Assembly: GCA_026545765.1 (NCBI GenBank) | Contig: CM048839.1 | Location: 6,373,835-6,437,834, forward strand | DNA length: 64,000 bases | Reading direction: 5' to 3' | DNA from: Plantago major | Lineage: Eukaryota > Streptophyta > Magnoliopsida > Lamiales > Plantaginaceae | Part shown: one piece after another, positions 33,490 through 44,646 of the stretch | How the letters are laid out: each line of letters begins with the position of its first letter | How positions within the stretch are numbered: the first letter of the stretch is position 1 | Notes under the pieces: model-generated | Seen by the model: only the letters and a program-made list of their open reading frames with translations | Database searches by the model: none | Told to the model about the DNA's origin: nothing | Made by a program: the position numbers and the translations under genes

Positions 33490-36228
33490 ATGTAAGGACT
33501 AAAGAATAATGTAGCTCTTGATAGCTCAACTTTTATAACTGTGGTACTTCTGGACCATGTGAATCTCAAGGATATTAAGAATACTCCTTGTAATATTCTC
33601 TTACTTGCTCAAACTTCAGGTTGAGCTAACATCGGTGTAACCAATAATACTCTTCACAAGTGTTTACATAAATGAAACGTTCTTCAAGAACTTTCCTTAT
33701 TCAATCCATGTTCGCTGACATGATACATTTAGTCTCTTTTCGGGACTCAGTTCCGGAGATGATATCTCCCCTCATTGAACTTTCTCAAATCATACGATAT
33801 GTATATATATGCCAATCCGTTCTGGATTTTGAATTCGTTTGATTATAAGGACCTCAAGTCAATGAGCTCATTTTCTATCATCATCATCATCATCATCATC
33901 ATGTCATCGAAATGACTCACATGTAAGATCCCCATTTACATGTCCATCGATTTCGCATATGCTTTCTCGGTTCCATGTATACCGGTATATAAAATCTCTT
34001 TGCTAGATTTTTGTTCATGTCAGTACTGATCATCGATATCTGAATATTGTTTGGAGGTACCACTTCCTTTCATATAGGCCATCTATTTTAATTCGGATAT
34101 ATGTGCCATTCATGACATTCAATACTCCTCAAGAGTACCAACTGCATTTTCTTGCCAATCATTTTGTATTGCACTTAGCATTGGAACCGTATTTCTCTGA
34201 GAATCATTAGTACAATTGGCAAGATATCTCAATGTTTAACACATGCCATTCTATAATCGATATGCAACTCTGTATGCCTCAAAATATAGGGTCATAGCGT
34301 GTTAACATTCAAATCATATAATTTCATGTTTGAACATATCTTGATATAGTAACATGAAGCTGAATCTTTAGTTCAAGACTGAACTTTTAAATATATGGGG
34401 ATTAATTCGCTCTACGAATTTATTTTTACCAGCTTCCTCATGTTCTTCCTCCCCTAAGCTGGGAAAAACTAGCTCATACTAGTAATAAGGGCTCAAAATA
34501 AAAATTTACATGCCCGCTTAGATAATCATATATGCATACAACCATCTAGTATGCTTCACGCATTAGTTCTCTACGAATAACAATATGATAAGGAGTCAAT
34601 ATATTTGCATAGTTGGATTTCTTGTGCTGGGGTTTTCGGCCACTTATATATCAATAAATGTCAACTTTAAAAGTGTGACTTTACTCATTTCAAGATCTCC
34701 ATAATCATGCTTAATCTCAATGTTGTGTCTTGCCATAGGAATAATAATTACAACATGAGAAAGCTTTCAGCACATAATCATGTGGAAACTTCATGTTTCA
34801 CAACAACGGGTACTTATACCCGGATGACCTAATCTGTCACATCGAGTTATATCTCTCATACATCACTTGAATTTGGCCTTTCAATAATGTGACATTTGGA
34901 CACAATTGTTGTGCCTTTCATAGTTGGCAAGACTAATCATATCAATTTCTTCAGGAATTTAGTCTAATATATATTATTGAGCACAATTTTGTTAGAGTAC
35001 AAGCTCTTGTATGATGATGAACTCAAGCCATACACTTTCGTTACGTCTTCTCGACATAATCCATATCTAGAGGGTATATATGAAAACTTGAGCATTTGCA
35101 ATATAGTGCTCCCCTAAAATGCTCATGGCACCATTAATGTTTTACCAATTTCATATTGATAATCATATATATCTCACGAGATATGACAAGCTTAATCAAT
35201 GCAAGCTTTTATGATTGACAAGTAGTCATGTGATGTGTTGATGTAATATCATCCAACACTATCATTCAAACATATTTTGGCCTTGTTTGCCTCAAGCAAT
35301 TACTCATGCCTTTTTTCACAATATTGCTACTATATTAGCATACTAAAGGCATGAAAAAGTTGTGTATGCTTTTTCTATCATATCATCATCATTAACTGTC
35401 TCACAACATAAGTGATTTTGATATATCCAACTACGCCGGTTGGATATCCACACTTTATTTGCATCACCATCAATAATATCGTCCAATATGGGTGTGCATA
35501 ATATATCCCAACAACGCCGGTTGGTTATTCCATACTTCTTTGGAATTTCATAAATTCTCAATCATCAATTCTCGACCACTTCCGGTCTATGATGTTTTGT
35601 ATCACATATTCACCACAGGGAATATGGTAGATTGTTTTTAATATTCAAGATAATATTATATAATAAGAATGAATTGAATAATTATAAATAAAAGTATATA
35701 CTCCCTGAAAAACAATTCGGACTTAAGAAGTAGGATCGCTAGACTAGAACATCGTACACAGATCAATAGTAATAGAACTAGTACTTGTACCTACATGACT
35801 CACCATCAAACAAAGAGTAAATTGTCAAGAATTTATACCATCGATCAGTACACATGTAATGTGTTAGATGAATAAACTGTAGATAAATTGAGAAAGAGGA
35901 AAGGGTAGAGAATTTATTAATGAAGGAAAGATGCCCGGTGCTATAGAACAGCCTCGAGTAGACGTCTGTCATCCACCATCCTCTCATAATGTCACTAACT
36001 GTAATACAAAATCATGTTAGCAAATTCGCAAACAAATATAATAAAATAAATTCATAATTATAAAATTCTTCCCTGTTAAGGGGAAGCAAGTTGAGCCTTT
36101 AGTTTCAGTCGGTGGCCAAAGTAGGAAAAAATTGAGCACGGCTATGCGGCTGTGACTTCTGAGTGGGTTAGTTATTCACGTACGTACGGTTTTCGGATTT
36201 TGATTGAGCACTATCGTGCTGATAACGT
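33490..36228 (-). mobile_element. Probable remains of a Copia-like element, internal region
   Basis: On the minus strand this follows a primer-binding-site-like sequence (TTATCAGCACG) next to the LTR end at 36229. No gag-pol motif could be read with confidence; only short broken frames occur. Near 35440-35570 two copies of CAACxxCGCCGGTTGG-type sequence occur. The label rests on position, not on protein motifs. Confidence 0.35.
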
Positions 36229-36320
36229 GTTGAGAAATAACTGTAGTGTTATTCTGTATCTGTATCTGTATATTCAACTGATAATACATGTGGTATATAT
36301 ACAAGTATGAGAAGCTTCTT
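36229..36320 (-). mobile_element. Copia-type LTR end (5' LTR, minus strand, partial) with PBS
   Basis: Its reverse complement equals the last ~90 bp of the LTR at 36616-36819 and ends in TTATTTCTCAACA. It is followed on the minus strand by CGTTATCAGCACG, a sequence typical of the primer-binding region of plant Copia elements. Confidence 0.6.
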
Positions 36321-36449
36321 TTTCCAGAATTTGCAAGTATGTGAAATATATATATTTGAAATATATATATTTGCAAGTATATATATATGTGGTATATATA
36401 CAAGTATGGGAATACAAGTATTTGAAATTTGCAGAAGTTCAAAGAAGTA

Positions 36450-36615
36450 CAATGATACATCAATCATGGGAGATGGATACGCACTGCACTCTTTTTTCCT
36501 TGACTGAGTTTTCTTTTATCCTAGTGGGTTTTTCTTAGCAAGGTTTTTAATGAGGCAGTATTCCCACATCGTATCAAGTATCAGCGATCATCAACTCATG
36601 TTCATTTAAGGGGAG
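36450..36615 (+). mobile_element. Retroelement 3' internal end with polypurine tract
   Basis: Contains GCACTGCACTCTTTTTTCC, then a GGGTTTTTCTTAGCAAGG-type stretch typical of the region before the 3' LTR in plant Copia elements, and ends in the polypurine tract AAGGGGAG (36608-36615). Part of it is also found in the inner arms (31430-31480 and 41460-41540). Confidence 0.65.
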
Positions 36616-36819
36616 TGTTAGGAGATAAATGTGCAAGAGTTTGTATCTAGTTAGACTTATAACTAGATTTAGTATTATCTGTTTAGGATACTCTTCTAGA
36701 TTCTAGATAAGCTCCAGAAGCTTCTCATACTTGTATATATATACCACATGTACTATCAGTTGAATATACAAATACAGATACAGATACAGATACAGAATAA
36801 CACTACAGTTATTTCTCAA
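36616..36819 (+). mobile_element. Copia-type 3' LTR
   Basis: A 204-bp LTR that starts TGTTAGGAGATAAAT right after the polypurine tract and ends TTATTTCTCAACA. TG...CA ends, a TATATATA box near 36740 and a (CAGATA)n stretch are present. Its 3' half is inverted at 36229-36320, so two LTR ends stand head to head. Confidence 0.7.
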
Positions 36820-36825
36820 CAATTA

Positions 36826-37273
36826 CTATATTTTTAACTAAACCTCCTCTCGTGATACGGATCAATTACTATAGCTAAAAAAAATCACATATATAGTAAT
36901 ACATGCAATGCATGGTATATATTAACACATTATTTCCAACTAATCATCTGATATTGCTCCCGTCTCTTACAAAAGCTTGTAATATAGATTCGAACCTAAG
37001 AGATTTGAATACTTCCATTTGGTTGGAGCATATATGTTTCATTTCGTAGAATATCCGTATTAGTTGGTTTGCGGTAGCAAGTAGCAACCATTGGTTTAGC
37101 GGTTGCAGCCATTAATAAAAGTATGGAAGAGAGTTTCCAAAAACTGAAAACGTTTAATGTTTAATGAATTTTTCTAACGAAAAATGAAAAATGTTGTACG
37201 ACCTAAGTGGATGAGAGGAGTATAAGTTTGTAAATTTACGACTAAATGAAAGTTACACCGAACTTTAAGATGT
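36826..37273 (+). repeat. Third partial copy of the inner-arm flank sequence
   Basis: Direct copy of 40210-40613 and 41676-42076 (shared AATCACATATATAGTAATACATG and GGTTGCAGCCATTAATAAAAG). It leads into the Helitron B 3' end. Confidence 0.85.
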
Positions 37274-39480
37274 ACTAGTACTAATAAATAAGATTCAAGG
37301 TCAATATCATTTTGAATTGTAAATAATAATTGAAATTAAGGAATCTCAAACAGCGTCCGGATCTTCGTTAACTGCATAAAACATAGTAAACCTTAGTTAA
37401 TTAACTAAATAAAACAAATTGTAATATTACATTGAAGTTGTTATAGAAAAAATTATACCTCAGAGAGAGCTAAAAACCTCCTTGTAGACTGCGTTGGTTG
37501 TTGTATCGGTTGGATTACCTTCCTCATCAAGCGCTAAAACCTTTAGCCCTTTCTTGCTCGTTACTCTCGAGAATGCCACATATAGCTGTCCATGACTAAA
37601 AACAGGGTTTGGAAGGTAGAGTCCAACATGAGAAAGTGATTGTCCCCGACTCTTGTTTATTGTCATAGCATAGCAAACTAAAATAGGAAATTGTCTCCGC
37701 TGGAACCTAATAGGAAACTTAGTAAGATCGAAGGTGTGAGTACCATTCGAGGTATAAAAACCTTCTCTCCAGCATTCTTTCCATATATAGTCTTAGCCTC
37801 AAGAACATGTTTCCCAATTGCAATGACAATCAATCTAGTACCATTACATAGCTCAACGGACTGGTCAATGTTCTTAAGGAGCATAATAGGAGTGTCGATC
37901 TTCAATCGGTTATGTGGTTTGGTATTCCAGATGCCTTAATAGTGTTTAGGAACTCAACGGAGTAAACATCTTCTATAATTTACGATGTCATCTTCATCGG
38001 GACAAATGGCATCTGAACTCTTGAACTCGGTGGCATCTTCAGGTAAAATGGACATTATATAATCATTGACCTCGTGTACTATCTCATTAATAGGAGCAAG
38101 AATAGCTCTATCTTGGAAATACCTACCATAACCGACATGGGATAATAAATTTAGATATGTACTCTTAACGATCGCGTCAATTGGTGCACCGCTAGAACGG
38201 ATCAACATGTCTTCGGGTATTTTGAATTCTAACTCACCATCATTATCACCACCAACTTTACCATCTCAAACTTTCAAAAGCCACTCCGCAAAATCTTTTA
38301 TTGCCTCATTCTCGGGTGGTGAGCTGCCAGACTGATTAGAAACAACATTATTAAGGCAAGATATAATACAAATAAATACTATAGTATTTAAATTGCATTA
38401 GTTTTAATATAAATTAAAATTACTATGAAATATAGAATAATACATGCAGACGCATGTTCTTTGTAAGTTTAAGTACACGACATGAACTCCAAAACTTTTT
38501 AGATGAGCAGAGAGATGCGTGTCTTATATCCTGCCTACTTCCCTTTGGTATTACTGACAAAATTTGTCTGAAATCCCCACAAAATACGACCACAAATCCA
38601 CCAAACGGCTTGTTCAACTCACTGCCATCGGGACCTCTCATTATATCATTTAGGCTGCGATCAAGTGCCTCGAAGCAAAACCTATTAGTCATGGGAGCTT
38701 CATCCCAAATGATCAACTTGGTATTTTTCAACAGTGTTGTTAATTCGCTTCAAGGTGTAATTCTACTACAGACGGTAGTCTCATCAACTTGCAATGGAAT
38801 ACTGAATCTTGAATGGGCTGTGCGGCCACTTGGAAGAAGAAGAGAAGCTATGCCACTCGATGCAAGTGGTAGAACAATGTCACGTCTACCACGTAACGTA
38901 GAACATAATGTATTCCATAAGAATGTTTTTCCCGTACCACCATAACCGTATAGGGAAAAAACTCCACCATTACCAGAATCAACGACATCCATAATAGTAT
39001 TGTATACAAACCTCTGCTCATCAGTGAGACATGGATATAGACGATTGTGCTGCTCAATCATCTCATCAACATCATATGAAATTTCCTCAACAATCAAATT
39101 ATTGATACCATTATTAATTACGTACTGCATTGTCTGGCATGGACATACCTTCAATACCACTCAAGCTAAATCCATTCCTTGCGAGTAAACTTTCAATCTC
39201 AGCAAGAGCGAAATTCTTCAACTGTTCTTCACTTAGCTCCAGCTCTACATTGAATAAATGAGGGATGATGTTTAAGTACGATGGATGGTAAAAAATGCAC
39301 AATATGATAGATATATTAATTTCACTAAATAATTAAATTTCATACCGGGATTTTTCAATTTCCTACGCATCATATACTGGATGTCGTTTGATAATTACTC
39401 CCATGAGCTTTCCCATACATGCAGATGCCTTGATATACTATCAGACTGAAGCAGAATAGCGAACAAGCCACCCCGCCCGG
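37274..39480 (-). mobile_element. Helitron copy B, 5'-truncated
   Basis: Minus-strand Helitron holding only the helicase half. Its 3' end CTAG (37274-37277) has the same outside flank as the other copies, but the terminal hairpin is deleted: CTAGTACTAA runs directly into AATAAGATTC. On the other side it is cut at the inner right arm (39481). It shares an intron with copy A (the intron after MRLH/MRLQ), so both come from one family. Confidence 0.85.
37460..39440 (-). pseudogene. Helitron PIF1-like helicase, N-terminus missing
   Basis: Minus-strand exons read from the linker (ELSEEQLKNFALAEIESLL, 39240-39160) to an intact Walker A (YGYGGTGKTFLWN, near 38940), [19 protein letters not shown], then SYLNLLSHVG-like, LKNIDQSVELCNGTRL, and the C-terminal [19 protein letters not shown] with the final YKEVFSSL. 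Breaks occur near 38750 and in 37690. Compared with copy A, Walker A is whole and the C-terminus is present, but the Rep half is gone. Confidence 0.85.
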
Positions 39481-39689
39481 TAGTTAGATTTGGACTTATG
39501 TTTTTCTGACTTCTTACTTTAAACTATATGTACGGATATATTTCATTTCAGTACGGATAATTTGTATTTTGTCGAATGATTTCTGTTTAATTAAAACAAT
39601 TTCATTATTCTAAATTTACTATCGGACATTTTATCAAAATGAAACAGGTGAAAATGAAAACAACATCAAAATTAAAAAACAAATTAAAA

Positions 39690-40167
39690 AAATGGAAATT
39701 TAGCGACGGATAACTAATTAAATGCAAAGTGATTTTAAAAAACATAATCCGTCACAAAATCCGTCACTATTTAGCAAAGGATAGTTATCCGTCGCTAAAT
39801 TTCCAGTTAATTTAAAAATTAAAAAAAAAAAGGAAAAAGACCTATCCGTCGCTAATTCCGTCTCTATTTAGCGACGGATAGTTTATCCGTCGATACTAGA
39901 GCAGATTTTGATTGTTTTTTTAAAAAGGAAAAACCAGCTTTTTAGCGACGGATAATATCCATCTCTAAAAATTCAACAGTCTATTCGTCGCTAAATCCGT
40001 CGTTATTTAGCGACGGATAGATTATCCGTCGTTAGGATCATTGTGACGAAGAAAATGACGACGGCATTTTTATCCGTCGCTAAACCCTTAGCGACGAATC
40101 GACCCTGTTTAGCGACCGATTTATCCGTCGCTTAAATCCGTCGTCAAACAGTGAATTTTTTGTAGTG
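39690..40167 (-). mobile_element. CACTA transposon end (opposite end of 32805)
   Basis: Ends GAATTTTTTGTAGTG at 40167 with dense TTATCCGTCGC/GCGACGGATAA subterminal repeats, inverted relative to the end at 32805. Flanking bases are inverted as well (TTT left, AAA right), so there is no direct target duplication. Confidence 0.85.
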
Positions 40168-40613
40168 AAATGTCGAAGGAAATGTCGACGGATCAATCAC
40201 TACATTTTTACCTAAAAAAAAAATCACATATATAGTAATACATGTAATGCATGGTATATATTAACACATTATTTCCAACTAATCATCTGATATTGCTCCC
40301 GTCTCTTACAAAAGCTTGTAATATAGATTCGACCCTAAGAGATTTGAATACTTCCATTTGGTTGGAGCATATATGTTTCATTTCATAGAATATCTGTATT
40401 AGTTGGTTTGCGGTAGCAAGTAGCAACCATTGGTTTAACGGTTGCAGCCATTAATAAAAGTATGGAAGAGAGTTTCCAAAAACTGAAAACGTTTAATGTT
40501 TAATGAATTTTTCTAACGAAAAATGAAAAATGTTGTACGACTTAAGTGTATGGAAGGAGTATAAGTTTGTAAATTTACGATTAAATGAAAGTTACACCGA
40601 ACTTTAAGATGTA

Positions 40614-40642
40614 CTAGTACTAACCCGTGGCGTTGCCACGAC
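40614..40642 (-). mobile_element. Helitron 3' terminus (right arm)
   Basis: Minus-strand copy of the 32331-32358 end: CTAG at 40614-40617 and hairpin CGTGGC/GCCACG just inside (40626-40640). Same outer flank as the left copy. Confidence 0.85.
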
Positions 40643-40904
40643 ATAATTCACTTATGATGAAAAATGATAGTAGGATACATACGTATAAAACAAAAGATAA
40701 AACTAATAAATAAGATTCAGGGTCAATATCGTTTTGAATTGTAAATAATAATTGAAATTAAGGAATCTCATACAGCGTCGGGATCTTCGTTAACTGCATA
40801 AAACATAGTAAACATAAACCTTAGTTAAAACATAGTAATTGATCCGTATCACGAGATGAGGTTTAGTTAAAAATATAGTAATATTGTTTTTAGCTAGGAA
40901 GTAG

Positions 40905-41085
40905 GAACCGGGTCATATGAAGATAAATCTCCTATGGGCTAAATCCCTACATAACGCAGTCCTCAAAAGCCCAATAACCCTGGTTCAGCCCACTAAGAAC
41001 AACCATTCACTCCCATTTCCATTTGTACACTTCCACTGTCAGTACAGCTCAAGATCAATTTCCCCATCGAAAACGACGACGTTCC
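40905..41085 (+). repeat. Copy of the ALP1-like gene 5' flank (right arm)
   Basis: Direct copy of 42364-42535 in the same orientation as the gene. It retains the segment CTAAATCCCTACATAACG, part of which is missing at the gene itself. Homology ends at CGTTCCAT, after which a GAGAAATGGTTGCACTC retroelement-like stretch begins. Confidence 0.88.
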
Positions 41086-41099
41086 ATGAGAAATGGTTG

Positions 41100-41552
41100 C
41101 ACTCTTTTCCCTTTCTAGGTTTTTATCCCAATGGGTTTTTTCTAGTGAGGTTTTTAACGAGGCAACATTATAAGCGCATATATATCTCCATGATTGTGAA
41201 ATTGTTTGGTAAAGATAAGAGTTATGGGCTTGTTGGATATCTTTACGGTATATGGATTGGTGTTATGGAACATTGAAACTATATGATGTTTCAAGTGTTT
41301 GGAAAAGTTCTTCCTGAAGAAGACAATGCATATATTATAGAAGTTCTTCCCCGCCATTATCTATGAGAAGAAGATTCCATCGAAGTACAACATATTTGAA
41401 GATTTGCTCCACCACATCACATCCGACATCATCATTTGAAAAGTTGGTTTGGAAGGTTGAAATTTGCAGAAGTTCAAAGAACTACAATGATACATCAATC
41501 ATGGGAGATGGATACGCACTGCACTCTTTTTCCCTTGACTGAGTTTTTTTTT
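41100..41552 (+). mobile_element. Retroelement fragment (Copia LTR-like)
   Basis: Contains GGGTTTTTTCTAGTGAGG, then GAGGCAACATTATAAGC and, near the end, GCACTGCACTCTTTTTCCC, all typical of the LTR and pre-LTR region of plant Copia elements. The order relative to the 36450 piece is permuted, so it is a rearranged remnant. Mirror copy at 31420-31870. Confidence 0.5.
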
Positions 41553-41628
41553 ATCTCAATGAGTTTTGTTTAGCGACAGATTTATCCGTCGCTTAAATCC
41601 GTCGTCAAACAGTGAATTTTTTGTAGTG
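41553..41628 (-). mobile_element. CACTA transposon end, truncated (mirror of 31344)
   Basis: Ends TTTTTTGTAGTG at 41628 with about 75 bp of GCGACGGAT-type subterminal sequence, fused to the retroelement fragment. Confidence 0.75.
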
Positions 41629-42076
41629 AAATGTCGAAGGAAATGTCGACGGATCAATTACTACATTTTTAGCTAAAAAAAAAAAATCACATATATAGTA
41701 ATACATGTAATGCATGGTATATATTAACACATTATTTCCAACTAATCATCTGATATTGCTCCCGTCTCTTACAAAAGCTTGTAATATAGATTCGACCCTA
41801 AGAGATTTGAATACTTCCATTTGGTTGGAGCATATATGTTTCATTTCATAGAATATCTGTATTAGTTGGTTTGCGGTAGCAAGTAGCAACCATTGGTTTA
41901 ACGGTTGCAGCCATTAATAAAAGTATGGAAGAGAGTTTCCAAAAACTGAAAACGTTTAATGTTTAATGAATTTTTATAACGAAAAATGAAAAATGTTGTA
42001 CGACCTAAGTGTATGGAAGGAGTATAAGTTTGTAAATTTACGATTAAATGAAAGTTACACCGAACTTTAAGATGTA

Positions 42077-42105
42077 CTAGTACTAACCCGTGGCGTTGCC
42101 ACAAC
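42077..42105 (-). mobile_element. Helitron 3' terminus upstream of the ALP1-like gene
   Basis: CTAG at 42077-42080 with the hairpin GTGGC/GCCAC just inside. The terminal 230 bp of Helitron run toward the gene; about 60 bp later the ALP1-like 5' flank begins. Confidence 0.82.
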
Positions 42106-42363
42106 ATAATTCACTTATGATAAAAAATGATAGTAAGATACATACGTATAAAACAAAAGATAAAACTAATAAATAAGATTCAGGGTCAATATCGTTTTGA
42201 ATTGTGAATAATAATTGAAATTAAGGAATCTCATACAGCATCCGGATCTTCGTTAACTGCATAAAACATAGTAAACCTAAACCTTAGTTAAAACATAGTA
42301 ATTGATCCGTATCACGAGAGGAGGTTTAGTTAAAAATATAGTAATATTGTTTTTAGCTAGGAA

Positions 42364-42600
42364 GTAGGAACCGGGTCATATGAAGATAAATCTCCTATAC
42401 ATAACGCAGTCCTCGAAAGCCCAATAACCCTGGTTCAGCCCACTAAGAACAACCATTCACTCCCATTTCCATTTGTACACTTCCACTGTAAGTACAGCTC
42501 AAGATCAATTTCCCCATCGAAAACGACGACGTTCCATTGATCGTCAACCTCCCATCCAAACCTCTGCAAATCCCTAATTCCACCAGATCTCACCAAATCA
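42364..42600 (+). promoter_or_regulatory. 5' flank/leader of the ALP1-like gene
   Basis: Directly upstream of the start codon at 42601. The part up to 42535 is repeated in both inner arms; the last 65 bp before the ATG occur only here. No TATA box close by was recognised. Confidence 0.55.
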
Positions 42601-43902
42601 ATGGACGAATCGTTCCTCCTAATGCTCTCCAATCTCCTCCACCTCCACAACTACCTCGACCCAACCACCTCCCCTCTCCTCTCCACCGCCGCCACCTCCA
42701 CCACCGCCAACTCCACCTCCGTCGCACCTCTTCTCTTCTTCACCCTCGCCTCCGTCCTCTCTCACATCGCCGCCACCAAAAAAGCTCCCAAAAAAGCTTC
42801 GCAATCCCCATCCGCACCTCCTCCTTCCGAATTCTCCGTCGCAGCTTTCCGAGCCCTCTCCACCGAGCGAATTTGGGCCATGGAAGCTCCTTTGCGCGAT
42901 TCTCAATGGCGATCGATGTACGGGCTGTCATATCCGGTTTTTACGACTGTGGTGGAGAAGTTGAAACCCTACATTACTCAATCGCAGCTCTCTCTACCTC
43001 CCGATTACGCCGTTGCGATGGTTCTGTCTCGGTTGAGTCATGGGCTGAGCTTGAAAACTTTAGCTGAGCGTTACGCTCTTGAGCCGTACTTGATTTCGAA
43101 GATCACGAACATGATTACTCGGCTTTTGGCTACGAAGCTTTACCCGGAGTTTATTAAGATACCGGTTTCGAAGCGGAGGTTAATCGAGACGACGCAGGGG
43201 TTTCAGGACATTACGGCGTTGCCGAATGTGTGTGGTGCTGTTGATACTACTCCGGTGCGAGTGAGTAGAATTGGTAACAATGTGGTGAATGGGGAGATTT
43301 ATGTGTGTAAATACGGGTATCCGTCGGTTTTGTTGCAGGTTGTGGCGGATCATAAGAAGATATTTTGGGATGTTTGTGTTAAGGGGCCGGGTGGGTATGA
43401 TGATGCCACTCATTTTAGGGATAGTTTGTTGTATAATCGGTTGATTTCGAGGGATGTGGAGTGGGATAAGACGGTGAATGTTAGGGGGCAGGCCGTGATG
43501 CCGTTTATAGTCGGGGACTGGTGTTTCCCGTTGTTGTCTTTTTTGCTTACGCCATTTAGTTACAATAGGATGGGGAGTCCGGCTCAGAATGCATTTGATG
43601 AGGCGTTGATGAAGGGGAGGAAAGCGGTTGAGGAGGCGATTGGGCTGTTGAAAGGGAGATGGAAAGTTCTGCAGGATGTGAATGTTGGGCTGCATCATGC
43701 GCCTCAGACGATTGTGGCGTGTTGCGTTTTGCATAATCTGTGTCAGATTGCGAGGGAGCCTGAACCGGAGATGTGGAAGGAGCCAGAGGAAAATGGACCG
43801 GTTCCGAGGGTGTTGGATAGCGAGAAGGCGTGTAGATACTATGGGGAGAGCTCGAGGCAAGTCCTGGCTGATGATCTTTATCAACGGCTATCATCGAGAT
43901 GA
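42601..43902 (+). CDS. ALP1: ALP1-like protein (domesticated PIF/Harbinger transposase)
   Basis: Single-exon gene of 433 aa, intact. A Ser/Thr/Pro-rich N-terminus is followed by a helix-turn-helix-like segment (residues about 142-176, LSRLSHGLSLKTLAERYALE) and a DDE_Tnp_4 domain (about 208-380). Acidic residues sit at the expected places: D215 in CGAVDTT, D267/D268 in GGYDDATHF, and E344/E345 in RKAVEEAIGLLKGRW. HHAPQTIVACCVLHNLC is the typical end of the domain. Similar plant genes include ALP1, a transposase-derived partner of Polycomb Repressive Complex 2. First-position context is altered (VDTTP where active transposases have DGT), which suggests a domesticated protein. It could also be a recently silenced transposase, but no terminal repeats or ORF1 lie next to it. 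Confidence 0.85.
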   Translation: MDESFLLMLSNLLHLHNYLDPTTSPLLSTAATSTTANSTSVAPLLFFTLASVLSHIAATKKAPKKASQSPSAPPPSEFSVAAFRALSTERIWAMEAPLRDSQWRSMYGLSYPVFTTVVEKLKPYITQSQLSLPPDYAVAMVLSRLSHGLSLKTLAERYALEPYLISKITNMITRLLATKLYPEFIKIPVSKRRLIETTQGFQDITALPNVCGAVDTTPVRVSRIGNNVVNGEIYVCKYGYPSVLLQVVADHKKIFWDVCVKGPGGYDDATHFRDSLLYNRLISRDVEWDKTVNVRGQAVMPFIVGDWCFPLLSFLLTPFSYNRMGSPAQNAFDEALMKGRKAVEEAIGLLKGRWKVLQDVNVGLHHAPQTIVACCVLHNLCQIAREPEPEMWKEPEENGPVPRVLDSEKACRYYGESSRQVLADDLYQRLSSR

Positions 43903-44639
43903 GTATAGGTAAGATCTTTTAGTTTGAATGTGAAGATTATTATATGTGTAGGCTGTAGCAAAGATCTTATGCAATGTGTTGGTTAGATGTTTGGTAATTT
44001 GGCTAATACAAATAGTTTGTGGGTAATGTGGGTTAGTCTGTTTGGTTAATGGGAATATCATCTGCAAAAATTGTTTGGTAGTCCAGATGAGTATGGGTTT
44101 GCAATTACTAGTATCGTTTACACGCAGGGCTTGCGATATATCTTCTTTACAATCTAAAGTTTTGAACTTTCGGGAGGAAAACGGTTCGCTCACGTGAATT
44201 ACTTGCGTTCTATTATTATGCCTGACTATAAGAGATTGCCTTGATTCATATGGGGTAGTTTTTAGATTTTAAGATAAATTATTTGGTAGGGATCTTCATT
44301 TTCTTTTCCCTCTTTTGGTGTAACTTTCCCTTTGATAGTAGGTTGTCTATTTGGTAAATTTTGGTTGGTAAAAATTGAATTATTGTCAAGGGAAGTTGTA
44401 ACATGAAAGTAGGTGAAAGTCTGAAACTAATGCCAGGCGAGTCGAGTCGTTGTGGTAATAACCAAAATAGCACTCACCAGAGTGATGGTGAAAAAAAAAT
44501 TGTTGCCACTAATTTGTTTTATTTTTCATATTAATTTCAGGTACTCTTTTATTTTAAATAGTAGTACGAGTCTTTATGATGAATAAAAGATCAAAAGAAA
44601 ACTCTCGGTGGATGATTTTAACCCAACCAACTGACTAAA
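43903..44639. other. 3' flank of the ALP1-like gene
   Basis: Probably 3' UTR in the first part. No other gene or element seen. Confidence 0.45.
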
Positions 44640-44646
44640 AACTAAT

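Larger units (their letters stand above)
39481..41672 (+). repeat. Inner inverted repeat, right arm (2.2 kb)
   Basis: Mirror of 31305-33489 with the same parts in reverse order: CACTA end (outer tip 40167), Helitron 3' end (40614), ALP1-like 5' flank copy (40905-41085), retroelement piece, second CACTA tip (41628). The distance between the two CACTA tips is 1461 bp in both arms. Confidence 0.92.

Noticed and set aside
33880-33903. Short ATC trinucleotide run as a feature
   Set aside because: Eight or nine units only; ordinary microsatellite without context.
36229-36819. A 590-bp MITE with 90-bp inverted ends
   Set aside because: The polypurine tract and TG...CA LTR at 36608-36819 and the primer-site sequence at the other end fit two LTR ends head to head better.
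42619-43894. Antisense frames within the ALP1-like gene (up to 234 aa)
   Set aside because: GC-richer single-exon gene gives long antisense frames by chance; the sense frame has the full DDE domain.
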